64,000 nt of DNA, from positions 34,375,796 through 34,439,795 of the forward strand of contig NC_081842.1 of the NCBI RefSeq assembly GCF_963259705.1. Direction: 5' to 3'. The DNA is from Myotis daubentonii. Its lineage: Eukaryota > Chordata > Mammalia > Chiroptera > Vespertilionidae. How positions within the stretch are numbered: the first letter of the stretch is position 1; each line of letters begins with the position of its first letter. Shown here one piece after another: positions 35,081 to 47,239 of the stretch. The notes beneath the pieces are model-generated. The model ran no database searches. It saw only the letters and a list, made by a program, of their open reading frames with translations, and had not been told where the DNA came from. The translations under genes were made by a program, and so were the position numbers.

Positions 35081-36760
35081 GGTTTGGCCAGGAGAGTAGC
35101 TGCCTTCTATGAGATTTGACTCCTGATTAAGCAAGATGAGAGCAGAACCAGAGGGGAGGGCTTGACTGCCTTCACCTATCTGAAGGTATGTTTGTTCCTG
35201 TGAATCCAAGGAGTTAGGTGGGAAGACTGTAAGAAGTATATTCTATATCACTTTTCAGAACTTATTATTATACTTACAGATGCCAGAAATAGATTGGGCT
35301 ACTCCAAATTATCATTAGGCATAGTTAGTATAATCTAGATAACTTGGTAAGAATGTTGTTGAAAGGATTCAGTCATTAGATGGGTAGTTAAATGAAAGGA
35401 TTTTGTTGTTTCTTTGTACCTGAAGACACAATTTTCTGAGTAGGAATAGAACACAAAAATATAGAGTTATTTAGTCTATAAAATATATTTTTATTAATAA
35501 ATATATTTTTACAGTTTTCCTGGAATAAATCATTTTTATTACCTATGTTAATGAATCCATCACTCATTTGTATTATTTTTATAATGCAACGTGATGTCAT
35601 CTGAAAATTTTTGCTGAATTATTTTTGCCTTATTCATTAAAAAAATACCTTGTGTTCAACATTTAGGGCTTGAACATGAATAATTAAAGTGAAGATGTGT
35701 GCCAGAAATTGCACATGTTGATGTGTGTGTACTCATATATTTGTATGGGAGAGGTTGTTTATTTAGGGATAGAATTCCTTCTGGCTCACCGAATCCCTTC
35801 TGGTTTATGGGAACCAAAAAGAAAAAAAAATCAAGAAATCTGGGGCAGCAGAGAAAGTTTAATTTAGTGAAGGAAGATATACAGAACAGCGTTAAAATCT
35901 TACCCGATGTGAAGGAGAAGCTCCATTGGCTTGAAAATAAAAGGTAATTGATCAGCTAGACAAGAGCTGTTCCTGCATTGTGGCCTTGGCAGATGGCACG
36001 AAACCAGTAATACTATCTCTAGAGAGCTGGTAAAGTGATATACAGAGACACAGAGAGAAATTTTACCAGTAAAACCAGAGGAAAAAAGGGAAATGAAACA
36101 TATTTCCTTCCTGTTTTGAAATTGTAATCTTTTCTCCTACAACTCTCTTCTTTTTTTCTAGAACCCAAAAGAGTCAGCAAGCATCTTGGGAGGAATGGCA
36201 CCCTTTTTAAGAGAATTTTGAATGCTGTTTTCAAACCATACATTCCACTGGTCCAATCTATATCTATAACTTTGTACAGTTTCCTTTAATGTCTGGGGTT
36301 TTAGAATGACCACTGATACATTGCAGAGCCATAAACTTACATTATTATGCAGAAAGAATACCAATACCAAGATAAGTTGTTGCACACACTTTCAATATTT
36401 GCTTCAATAAGAAAAGAAAAATGAAATTATTTCCATTTACTTCCAGCACACTTTATTTCAGTATAAACTTTTTTGATTAGAGGCCTCTTCTGCCATCTGT
36501 GTGCTCCATCCCTTATGCTCTTTGGCAGTTTTTGAGGCATGGTGGAGGAGACAATTTCCTATTGTCTAAAGAACTACATACATCTTATGTATTGCATATA
36601 ATAATTATATCAAAACACATTGTATTCACACTATCTTTTCTTCCTCTTGTTGTCATACTTTTTCTCATTCGCCTATTTTTCTTCTCCTGTTTTCATTAGT
36701 AAAAGTTGTATTAGAAATTGTACTAGTAGCAGTAGCAACAGTGGTGCTTTCTACTTATTG
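35081..36760. other. spacer, nothing recognised
   Basis: AT-rich DNA; short open frames without motifs. Confidence 0.5.
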
Positions 36761-36766
36761 AATGAT

Positions 36767-37493
36767 TGTTGGGGTCCAGCCCCAGCAGGTCCAGGGACTC
36801 CCAAAGGTGTGGACGGAGTCGGCGAAGAAGGAATGACACAGAGACAGCATTCAGATCATCAGCATAGCCAGGTTCTCCAGCCAGGTTCTCTAGCCAGGTT
36901 CTCCAGCCAGGTTCTCTAGCTAGGTTCTCTAGCCAGGCTCTCTCACCAGGTTCTCTCTAGCTAGGTTCTCTAGCCAGGTTCTCTAGCCAGGTTCTCCAGC
37001 CAGGTTCACACCAGGTTCTCCCTCTATTCTCCTGTTACATCTGTAATTATACCATTTGATTTTAATCCTATCCATTCTATTCCAAAGGTTTAGGGCATTT
37101 GTAATCTCCATTCCAAGGTCACTACTCTACTGTTCTGTTAAGCTATAAGGAAGTAACTGAAGAAGATTATCCTAAGTAAAGATTATGTAACTTAAGCCTT
37201 ATTGTTCATAGTTAAGGTGATTAACTACCCACATGGTACTTAATTAAGGGGTTTTACTGATTTATTCCCTTCCTTAGTCCTGTTAATCCCTAACTCCAGG
37301 GGAAAATCTCCACCTGGGGAAACAACCTTTCTTGGAGAGGTGACCCTAGTTAGTACACATAGCCCTAAGAAGGGGAGCAAACATATTAAGAACAGTATGC
37401 CATATACGCCAGGTCCCTTGAAACATATGATGTGCAGATGTTTCTTCCCTGCAGTGACTGTGTCAAGCAGCAAGGATGGACCAGCTTCCGGCA
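36767..37493 (+). mobile_element. solo LTR, class II (betaretrovirus-like) endogenous retrovirus
   Basis: 727 bp starting TGTTGGGGTCC and ending CA, flanked by a perfect 6-bp duplication AATGAT (36761-36766 and 37494-37499). A 6-bp duplication is usual for class II elements. No internal retroviral genes lie beside it, so it is the product of recombination between two LTRs. The 5' part holds a 13-bp tandem array. Strand is set by a TG...CA reading plus remembered similarity to class II LTR starts, so it is less certain. Confidence 0.78.
36866..37023. repeat. 13-bp tandem array in the LTR
   Basis: About 11-12 units of AGCCAGGTTCTCT with variants (CC/CT end, AGCT for AGCC). It probably varies in copy number between LTR copies. 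The frame open across it is an artefact. Confidence 0.92.
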
Positions 37494-37747
37494 AATGATG
37501 ACTACATGTTAGGTGGTGTGTACTTGCCACCTTCCATACATTGTGTATCATCCTGAAAATGATCTCTATAATGTTATTCTTACTATTACAAGGTTTGAAC
37601 AGAGGAAAGATTGGTTGTCACAAAATTAATATCGGAGGCCTCCCTGTATTGAGTTACTCTAGGAGTCAGGGTAAAATCAAAGCTAAAATTCACTATTTGT
37701 AAAGTTAGGAGAACTGGCCTCAATGAATATGAAGAGAAACAAAAGAA

Positions 37748-37751
<4 letters not shown>

Positions 37752-37811
<60 letters not shown>
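37752..37811. repeat. (TA)30 microsatellite at a SINE tail
   Basis: A pure TA run that replaces the tail end of the adjacent minus-strand VES. Confidence 0.97.
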
Positions 37812-37817
<6 letters not shown>

Positions 37818-38015
37818 ATTTTTTACAGAGAGGAAGGGAAAGGGATAGAGAGTTAGAAACATTGATGAGAGAGAAACATCGATCCACTGCCTCCTGCATA
37901 CCCACCACTGGGGATGTGCCTGCAACCAAGGTACATGCCCTTGACTAAAATCGAACCTGGGACCCTTCAGTCCACAGGCCGATGCTCTATCCACTGAGCC
38001 AAACCAGTTAGGGCA
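37812..38015 (-). mobile_element. VES SINE
   Basis: A minus-strand VES; the complement of the A box (CCACTGAGCCA) lies at 37991-38001. The tail runs into the (TA)30 tract. A target duplication is not clear. Confidence 0.92.
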
Positions 38016-40189
38016 ACTTTTGTTTTTTGTATACTAAATTGGAAGAATGAACCCAGAATATTTTCCATATGCAAATAATAATAAACATTTCCCATTTGTG
38101 TAACTTAGGGATAAGTATATTAAGTCAAGTCAGAGTATGAACCAAGAGTTTATGGCTATCATCTTATATAGACAATATCATTAACTCATGAGTTAATTTA
38201 AAAATTATTATTACCAAATTTTTACCTTGATAAATAATGATTTTAAAATTTTTATTAGAAGTTATCTGCTGCATCTCTTCCTAAAATTATCTCCTTCATT
38301 GGTGCTCTATTCTCTAGATAAAAAAGATAATTAGTAATTACAGTCTATCTTGAGAGTGTACTTTAAAACTTCAAGCATAAGTGGTTGTAAATGTTTAATG
38401 TGCAATTATAATGTGAGAATAAATTAATAACTCAGAAAAATAAAAGTGGTGACTGGCATGTTTTCCTTCAATATTTATTATTTGTCTTCTAATAATAGAC
38501 ACTAAACCAGAAATGTGAAATTGGTACTCAAAGCAATGCATGAACCTAAAGGGATTTCTTACATTTGATGACCAAATTATATTTATAGCTTCTTCCAATG
38601 AGTATATAGCACATACTTGATACATAAGTGATATTCAACATGTGTATATTGGTGAATTAGTGATGGGCAACATAGACTACTCGTTGGCTTGTACTTAACA
38701 TACAAAGCATTTTCTTGTATGTAGGGAATGATGGCCAAAACCTTGAAGGATACAAGGATATTTACAAGTGACAGGCATTTTCACTTTCTAAAAGAAAAAT
38801 AATAGTACTAGAGAATTATATAGACAGTTTGAGATAATTAACTCTAAGATCTCTCTATGAGAAATATATTATTTGCTTTAAAATATCCAGCTAATTTATT
38901 AAAGCATGCAATTTGTTTTGTATATATAGTTACATTGTTTGCTAAATTGGAAGAATGAACCCAGAATAAACAATGGTAATCCATTCAATTTGAAGGAGTC
39001 TTGGTAAGGTACACATTACTTGAAATTCTAATTTTATATACTTTAAAGTTTCTTTTTTAAAAAAATCAAGTGACAGTTTCAAGATTTGGGGACTTGTCTA
39101 GACAAACGTGATCATTTGTCAAAATTCAACAATCAAAAAGCTTATTTGCTGCAATTGCATGCATAATCATTTTACTTTCTGCCTTTGAATAAGTAAATTT
39201 TTGTAACTTGAGTTGACGTTTTGAACAGTTTCTTTAAATATTTAAAAATAATTTTATTTAAATTTCTTGGTTCAATATTGGCTAAATACAGAAATAAGTT
39301 TCTGACATTGACTTGTGTCATTTTTCTTACCTGAAATTCTTTCTCAAATTCATACCAGTTCATGAAATAACTATAAAATTTGTTTGCATTAGGAATTGGA
39401 AATTAGGTAGCCAGATATATTAAAAAAAATAATTTTATATTTTCAATTCCTGGGTTTGGCAAAAAAAAAAAAGGTTAGAGTTATTGTTCAGAGAACTGTA
39501 CTTCACTGAGTTTTTAGAAAATATTCGATTCCTGCTCTGTGAGAGCACACTCTTTGTGAAGCTCTTCTCTGATCCAGAATTAATTTGCTCATCAGTTGTC
39601 AATTGGTTTACATAATTTAAAAGGAAGTAAGAGAAAAATTGCTGAGACAATGTATACACTAAGTAGTTTATTAATGAATAAATAACCCCCCTCACCAATC
39701 CCAATAAATAACCCTGTGCAGATTTGCTTCATAGGATCTTGAAAATGATTTTCATCTGAAGCATTTTCCTTTAAAAAATGCTCAAACTCTGAATGATCAT
39801 CATTCATCAGCTTACACATGACATATTACAAATGCAAATATTTTCTCAAGGTCACCTTTTAATTATCTCCCTCTAGAACCTTGCATTTTAAAAAATGTAT
39901 TCCATCAAACTACATTTGTGTTTTAATTAATTTCCTTCCTTTTACTTATCAAACACATATGGCCCATCAAAAATAGTAAATTATTATTCCAGTCAAAAGC
40001 AAAACAACCCAAGAAGCCAAAACCAACATTTTAATTGACTTAGGTAGGTCTCCATTAGAGTATTTGAGACTCTTTAAGACATAGAACATACTAATTAGTA
40101 TAATTTTCGAGACATTAATAGTGAACTTTTCTTCCCTTTGATCTACCTTCTCCCTAACTACCAGAATATCATAATTACCATGAAACTTC
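38016..40189. other. spacer with a 27-bp dispersed direct repeat
   Basis: AT-rich. An identical 27-bp string occurs at 38034-38060 and 38942-38968 (core GGAAGAATGAACCCAGAATA). Nothing else recognised. Confidence 0.55.
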
Positions 40190-40600
40190 TCTGCGAAAAT
40201 CCTTCAGTGGGTCTCTATTTCTTCCAGGATAAAGACCAAGCTAATTAACATGATTTTAAGAGCAGCCATATTCTGGCCCAACCCTCATCTTCCACCCTTG
40301 CTTGAGTTATAGTATATGTTCCAGTGAATCTAAATATTTGGTTTCCCAATCCACACTTCACTTTCCAACATTCTCCAGTGATGTATGTGTGTTTCCTGCC
40401 AGTCAAATTCCTTTTTATAACCCAACATTCAGCTTAGAAACCTCTTTCAACAAGTCTTTGGTAACTCACATGTCTGTATTATTATATTCCATGCATGAAG
40501 CTGTCTGCCTCTCTAGGTGCTTGACTCTTTGAGCAATGGGTCTATGTTCAAATAATCTTGCATCTATTGAGATCCATCCAGTGCCATGCACAAATAATAA
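40190..40600 (+). mobile_element. L2 LINE 3' end
   Basis: A sense L2: 'aaatccttcagtgggtctct', 'ttccaggataaagaccaagc', 'ctcttgcatctattgag'-type 3' blocks, ending near 'ccagtgccatgcacaaataa'. Confidence 0.6.
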
Positions 40601-41529
40601 AGGGCAGGATTGGAGGTGAACTCTAGGGTAGCAGGAAAGACACTGTTTGGAAAGATAAAAGAGTAAAAGTAGAGTTCATCTACTTAGCTTGCTTTATTCA
40701 TATTCCAGTGAATAAATGCACAGGAGGGCCTTACTGGTTATGATTTGAGCTACATAAAGGAAGAGTTCAAAGTCAATTGGCTTCTGCTACATTCTTACCT
40801 CACCTCATCCACTGGGCAAAGGTGGCATTTTCCCCTACAGAATACCAGAAAAATATCCAGTATCCCTGCTGTTTGTATTTTCCACATACAAAATTTATAA
40901 GTTTCAAAGCTCAAGGCAATTAATGGAGACCCCTGTTTTTTACTGTGTTCCAAACATGCCGCGATGTTTGGAAGTTATGCTCTCTTCCTGGATACTGGAA
41001 TATGGATACCCTAAACCATAGAATTCTCAAGCTGGTGGAACTGTAAGAAAATCTAGGGCAATCTTTATTTTACAGATAAAGAAATGCTTATTTATCCACC
41101 ATCCATTTCATGGTTGAACATGCCAGGAAAAATGCCTGGTGCTGTGACAAAACTGAGTAAACATGCTCTTCATTGGGGAGGGGGGGTGTAATATGATAAT
41201 TACACAAGTAAAATGAAATTTGGGCCCAAAGAGGTAAGTTGATTTAAAGTTGCATGCACAGCTAATTTGTGGTTTACCTACAGTTTAGGGTAGAAATGAG
41301 CTATCCTAACTATCCTTTTTTTATGCTAGCTATCCTTTTTGCTCTTTCTAAAATTAATAGTTTAAAAGTCTTATAGACTTTAGAATAATATATGAATATT
41401 TTAATTATATCATTGTTACCCTCTGATTATTGCTTTTTTGTTGGTAGAATATTAAATCAGTATTTACTACACTATATCTAAATTTTTAATTCAGTTTGTT
41501 TCTCATGCACTCATAATTTCTTTGATAGA
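40601..41529. other. spacer, nothing recognised
   Basis: AT-rich DNA. Confidence 0.5.
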
Positions 41530-41760
41530 AAGTATGGTACAATGATAAAGAAAACAGGTTTTCAAGTGAAAGACGACTTGAATCACAACTGCAGCCCACC
41601 ACTTACAAGAAATACATCCTCAGATGAAGTAACTGACTTTTCTAAGGCTGGGTTACTTTATCTGTGAAATGGCATGGCAGAGTTCTTCCTATGTAAAGCT
41701 TTTGAAGGGATTACATAAGATACTGAATGTGATGCAACTAACATAATAATGTCTATTTTT
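41530..41760 (-). mobile_element. MIR SINE
   Basis: Antisense MIR landmarks: 'gacttgaatcacaactgcag', 'gggttactttatctgtgaaa', 'gggattacataagatactga'. Confidence 0.7.
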
Positions 41761-41869
41761 GTCATTTTCTCATGAAGAGCCCTTTGTAGTATAGCTTGTA
41801 ATCCAGAGAGCATTGCCAATGACTTAGCCCTTCACAAATGAACCTGGAGTTCATTCAGTTTCTAAACGA

Positions 41870-42195
41870 AAAATCCTTCACTCTATGTTCAAGTTGTTTC
41901 CTCAACTTGCAGTGGTCTTTCATCTGTCTTTTTTCTCTCAGAATCCTTATGATTTTTCAGTTTTCATCTCAAATTCACTTTCATTAAGAAGCTTTCACTG
42001 AGACTTCATTGACATACCTAATCTCCCCTTTCTTTCCCTTTCAATAGTAGTTTGCTCTTGTCACTTTTAGATCACTTATTCAATCATCCTGATTTTCAAA
42101 TGAATACTTGTCTGTCTTCCCATGATATGATGAGATCATATGAAGAAAGGTTAGCACAATTTTGTACATAGTAGGTTCTTAACAAGAAGACTGTT
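41870..42195 (+). mobile_element. L2 LINE 3' end
   Basis: A sense L2 3' UTR: 'tcatctcaaattcactttca', 'aagctttcactgagacttca', 'gtacatagtaggttcttaac'. Confidence 0.6.
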
Positions 42196-44044
42196 GAGCT
42201 AAGCTGAATAGAAAAATGAGGAGCTTCACTATCACTGTGACTCATCTTAATTTTGAAATCATATGCCATCATTTAAAGTCAAATCTATAAGCTGAAATCA
42301 GCAGATGTGGTGATTAAGGTATTTGAACACATTGAAGAATATCATAATCTGATAAAACTGTAGAGGAAGTAATTTTCTTGACTGGAGAGCAATGATAAAT
42401 TCACTCAGATTTAATTGGTAGGGCTAAAGAAATACTCCTTGAATGAGTAAGTACTCAAGGGGGAAACAAAGAACTTGAATTATACAATATTTGTATGTGA
42501 CAATATATATTTAAAAAATAATAGCTAGTACTAGTAAGCACAGAAAATTAGAGCTCCATTCATTCGCCCATTATTTTCAAATATTTATTGGACCTTTAGC
42601 AAGACTCTAGAATTTGAAAGATGATTAATACTATACATTCCAATGTCTCAAAATTGTTAAAATATGGTAAACACATTAGGCTTGTGATTAGAATGTTTAA
42701 TCTTGATTTTAATTTAAAAATAAATGTTGATATTTATTAAAGATACATATCTTGATTCTATTAAGTCTTTTGTGGAAATGTGCATATTTTCTACAGATTT
42801 TGAAATTGTTGTTTCTTATTTTTCCATATATACGCTGTCTATGCTTCTCTTTTAGGGAGGTTGTATTTTATGAGGGCTATATTCTGGGAGGCTGGGACAT
42901 GAAATTTCACTGTACTTTGAGTTGAACCAGTGATGGAGAAATGGCTCTCACATTATAATCATAAAGACACTTTTTTTTTTCTACCTGTGCCTTTTAATCT
43001 ATTTAGTGGAGTATTTCTGCTCCATGGATAAAATCTATGGCAGGTTACACTTAGTTTACAAATAAGTATGTAAAATAAAAATAAAAAAGATATGCCTAAG
43101 CCATGGTGATTATGAAAACCCCACCTTTTATTCTGAGTTAAGAGTCTCTGTTGCCTCCACTTACTGCTTTAGGTCAGAAGCCTGAACCAGGGAATGGGGT
43201 GTGTCTTCCTCTCTATTCCTGCTCCTTGATGACTCTGATCCTCCTTCCCCACTTGCTAAGTGTGCTCTGTTCTTTGTGAGCTGCCTGACTCCTCTAACTG
43301 CAGCTTCAGCTCCTTCAGCCAGCAGGTTATACTTCTCACTTTTACATACAAGGGTTTCACTTTGGCCTTCTTTTGAAAAAGTTATCTTACTCTGGCACAA
43401 GCCTGCTTGGGTGAATTTTCTTTTCAACCCACCCAATCAACATCCCTACCATCAATTCCATATCCATTCCCTGGGACTCCTCACCTATGCTCCTCTATCA
43501 GTAAAAGTGCAGTCACTGTCCAAGACAACATCCTGCCCCTCTCTGGCATCAGTTGGCGGTTGCCTGTGCCTTATTCCTGCAGAGCAGAGGGAGCTCCAAG
43601 GTAGGCATATCAAGCTCTTCAAGTTCATTCTTTGAAGCTCCTCATATGAACTGGCAGTGAGGCAAAGCATCCAATTTCTCTCATCCATGGGGAGAGGAGG
43701 AAAAATGCATCAACTAATAGCTTTCTCCATAGAAATTCTCCTCAAAGTACATTTTCCACAAATCAATTTTTTTTTCTATGTGGTCAGTATATGGATAGAA
43801 ATCACAAACCAACTTTTTGGTTGTCTTCTTGGCTATTTTTCAAGCTCCTCTTGGAATTGTTTTGTTCTTGGTCTTATGTACAAAAGACAAATTCATATAA
43901 ATATCTTGATTTAAAAAATCCTGTACCATTTTTTTTTATTTTAACTGATTTGTTTGTAGTATGTTACCAAATGTGATGTTTGTTATATATTTCAGATAGG
44001 TAACTTTCATACTTAATTAGAATGTGTTGAATTAAATTAAGTAC
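42196..44044. other. spacer with an unexplained 144-codon frame
   Basis: A plus-strand frame at 43201-43635 lies in a locally GC-richer stretch (43140-43640). No domain, signal peptide or repeat family is recognisable, and frames of similar size are open on the other strand, so I do not call a gene. An antisense L2 tail may lie at 42550-42650. Confidence 0.4.
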
Positions 44045-44295
44045 TAGTACCTATCTGTGCTATGCACTCTTTTTGATGCTGGAGATATAATGATAAAAAT
44101 TAAAGGTTTTTTGTCTGACATTGCAGTTGGGGGAGGTCATAATTTAAAAATATATACAGTTGATAAGTCCTATGATTTCAAAAGTTGATAAGTTCTATGC
44201 AATAATAACACATGGTGACTGGGATTTGAAATTATATGAGTTGGGGTAGAAAAGCCTTCTCTATAGAAATGGTATTTAAGGTGGATTATAAAACA
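44045..44295 (-). mobile_element. L2 LINE 3' fragment
   Basis: Antisense L2: 'gatgctggagatataatgat', 'gataagttctatgcaataat', 'gagttggggtagaaaagcct'. Confidence 0.6.
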
Positions 44296-44303
44296 GCTAG
44301 GCT

Positions 44304-44370
44304 CTCATCAATATTTCTATCTCTCTTTCCCTTTCCCTTATTCTCTCTCTCTCTAAATCAATGAAAACAT
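44304..44370 (+). mobile_element. VES SINE 3' fragment
   Basis: Only the CT-rich 3' part and tail of a plus-strand VES remain (CTCTCATCAATATTTCTATC onward). It faces the tail of the next, minus-strand copy. Confidence 0.75.
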
Positions 44371-44383
44371 TTATTTATTAATT

Positions 44384-44581
44384 TAAATATATTATTATTG
44401 ATTTTAGAGAGGAAGGGAGAGGGAAAGAAAGATATAAATATCAATGGTGACAGAGAATCATTGACTGACTGCTTCCTGCTGGGGATTGAGCCCACAACCC
44501 AGGTATGCACCCTGAGCTGGAATCAAACTATGAACTCCTGGTTCACAGGTCGATGCTCAACCACTGAGCCACACTGGGCAA
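44384..44581 (-). mobile_element. VES SINE
   Basis: A minus-strand VES; the complement of the A box (CCACTGAGCCA) is at 44561-44571. The B-box region is diverged. It lies tail to tail with the fragment at 44304-44370. Confidence 0.88.
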
Positions 44582-45252
44582 TAAAAACATATAAAAAATA
44601 AAACTATTGAGATAGTTAAAGTCAGAAATGTTAGTGGCTCAAACAGAGCTACTAGTAGTGGAGATGGAGAAAACTAACATGTAATTTGGGTTGTGGGGAA
44701 GAGGACATCCCGACAAATAGGATGCTTCTATAGCAAATCTTTTACATGTGGGCACTCCCTAGTCTTTGAATTTTGACTACCTAATCATTCTATTTTTCAA
44801 TACAAACTTGTTATTCAAAAATTTCTTAGGAGAGAGTGACTCTTGTTTCTGGTATGACACAAGAGGAAGGTAGGAGGATATGTATAGGTTTTCATAACTG
44901 CTCCAACTTTGACACCTCACATATCTATACCGTGGATTCTCTGGACTCCCTTCTGCTTCTGATCCTCTCTTGGACCTCTCTGGTCTTCTTTCTATCTTTG
45001 ACTTCTGGCCCTCTCCCGAATCCACCTTTGGTGGCAGTTTTTTTTGTGTGTGTGAGCATTTTGATTGTGGTTTATCTGTTCAATTCAATCTCATTTTTTC
45101 TCCAACTTTCAGGGATTCCTTGATGTTACTGAGTACTTCAGGAGTCTTATTTATATTTTTAACTGGAATTTTTAGATATGTGGTGAGTGAGAGAGACTCT
45201 AGCTTTTTTCAGATCAACTATATATTATGGACTCCTCTGACACTAACTCCCA

Positions 45253-45296
<44 letters not shown>

Positions 45297-46667
45297 AAAA
45301 TGGCTTATCTTATTTTAATTTAACAGATACTGCTTGTCCTATAGTGCTTGTCCTTATTGCTACAATATTTAAACACATTCAAATCTGTGATGTGGGGTAA
45401 AGTACTAATTTCTCTGATATTTCTTTTTTTCCATCATGTAATTGGGATTATGCCTTCAACATGGGGTTGTGTAAATTTACAATGGAACATATTTAAAGCT
45501 CCTTTCAGAATTCCTGTTTTCAATAAACATCCATTATCATTGTCCCCCTTACTGATTCTATGTTGGGTTTCCATTTAGCCATAAGCACTTATTAGTAGTA
45601 TAATGTAAGATGAGCAACTTAAAATTTCTGACAGCATAGAATTTGGTGTTAATTACCTATGAGAGTGCACACTGAAGTACCATACAAACAATAAAGCATT
45701 TTATAACTGCAAAGTGTGAAAAACAGAACTGGAATGACACCTTTTATTAATTAGGACATCAGAAAATACGCCATCATGCCATAGTTACGGAACAAAGGGA
45801 AAGATAAAAAAGAGAGGCAGCAATCATGAAGCAAAGCTACACAGCACTGAGGATAAAAGTGGACAATAATTATAGACACTATCCAGATATGAAAACATCA
45901 ACCCTTATTCATCTACTTCATATTTTTTGCTGGAGTTCTTTCCTTGTTCATTATAGCCACTTTCTAGCAGCATCAGCTTGTCTCTTCAACCAATATTGTT
46001 TCTATGGTTTCTCTCTTCTTCACTTCCTTACAAAAATGCCCATGTGAAGAGGCCTCATTTGTATTTTTCTTTAAGTTCTTCTTGACCATATATCCCAAAT
46101 GAGTGCAATTCTAAATAATTGCAAATTCTTGCAATATTTAGATACCAAACAAGAATACTTGCTTAGAAATTGTCATGTTTTACTGCACTCTGTGGTTTTC
46201 AAACTGTATCAACTGGTTTTAGGGAACCCCAAGGCTAAATATAAACAATATTACAATAAATGGAATTTAATTAATATGGATTATATGAAGAGCAGTAAAA
46301 TACAGTCACCATGGCTTGTTTAAATTATAATTATGGCTTTGTTCCTCTCTTATTTTTAATATTTAACATTATTAATTATTTGAAGAGATTTAGTCTTCTT
46401 ACTGTTAATAAATATAATCAATTGAAATTGATGATGTTCAGTCTTCTCTAGTGTTGACAACCTAATACAGCTGTGATTACTCCAGCAATGTGAAGGAATC
46501 TACTTAGTTGACTGTCTCTCATCAATTGCCTTTGAGTATCCCATTTTCAGTATTTTAAATGTGAGAGATGAAAAACAATTAACTGATTAAAAGGCATTTC
46601 CTCATATTTTATCACTTCTGATGGGAAGTCACATTCCTATGGAAGCCACTGTTATGTGTTTATTTTC
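44582..46667. other. spacer; only a CA array recognised
   Basis: About 2 kb of AT-rich DNA with several chance frames. Confidence 0.5.
45254..45294. repeat. (CA)20 microsatellite
   Basis: An uninterrupted CA run. Confidence 0.97.
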
Positions 46668-46675
46668 CTCTATGC

Positions 46676-46898
46676 CAGTGGTTCTCAACCTTCCTAATGC
46701 TGCGACCCCTTAATACAGTTCCTCATGTTGTGGTGACCCCCAATTTCATTGTTACAAATTGAACATAATTAAAGCATAGTGATTAATCACAAAAACAATA
46801 TGTAATTATATATGTGTTTTCCGATGGTCTTAGGCAACCCCTGTGAAAGGGTCCTTCGACCCTCAAAGGGGTCATGACCCACAGATTGAGAACCGCTG
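46676..46898. mobile_element. SPIN non-autonomous hAT element
   Basis: 223 bp with inverted ends CAGTGGTTCTCAACCTTCC and (complement) CAGCGGTTCTCAATCTGTGG. The centre 'taattatatatgtgttttcc' and 'gattaatcacaaaaacaata' matches my memory of the SPIN consensus, a hAT family known to have moved horizontally among bats, bushbaby, opossum, lizard and frog. The 8-bp flanks CTCTATGC and TTTTATGA agree at 5 of 8 positions. Confidence 0.88.
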
Positions 46899-47239
46899 TT
46901 TTATGAGCAAAAAATAGTAAGGGTGCCTCTAGAGTGATTTCTAAACAAGAGTGACTGATTTTGCCAAGTTAGATGCAAACACTTCTGTGATCCTTTTTTT
47001 TTATGATTCATTGAAAAATAACTCTTATACAGAAATAGATGGATATTGATAACAGTAGAATAGATATTTATAGGACAACATCAACTGAACACAAAACAAA
47101 CTTTTGGCCCTAACTTCATTATTGCCATTTTTACCTCCCAAGCAATGAAATTGTGTAGACTATGTAGGTGCTGGCTAATCCAATTAAAAAAATAAAACTT
47201 GTTCAGAATAGAATATTTATATAACTTGGAAACAACAGT
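46899..47239. other. spacer, nothing recognised
   Basis: AT-rich DNA. Confidence 0.45.

Noticed and set aside
36866..37023. Short regular repeats that might suggest a CRISPR array
   Set aside because: 13-bp units without spacers in a mammalian LTR; a plain tandem repeat.
36767..37560. Alternative LTR end near 37557 using a second AATGAT
   Set aside because: That end would not finish in CA; the end at 37493 gives TG...CA with a perfect 6-bp duplication.
43201..43635. 144-codon frame MSSSLFLLLDD...
   Set aside because: Hydrophobic start but no recognisable family, no conserved motif and no supporting splice or promoter context. Could be a decayed repeat; kept only as a note.
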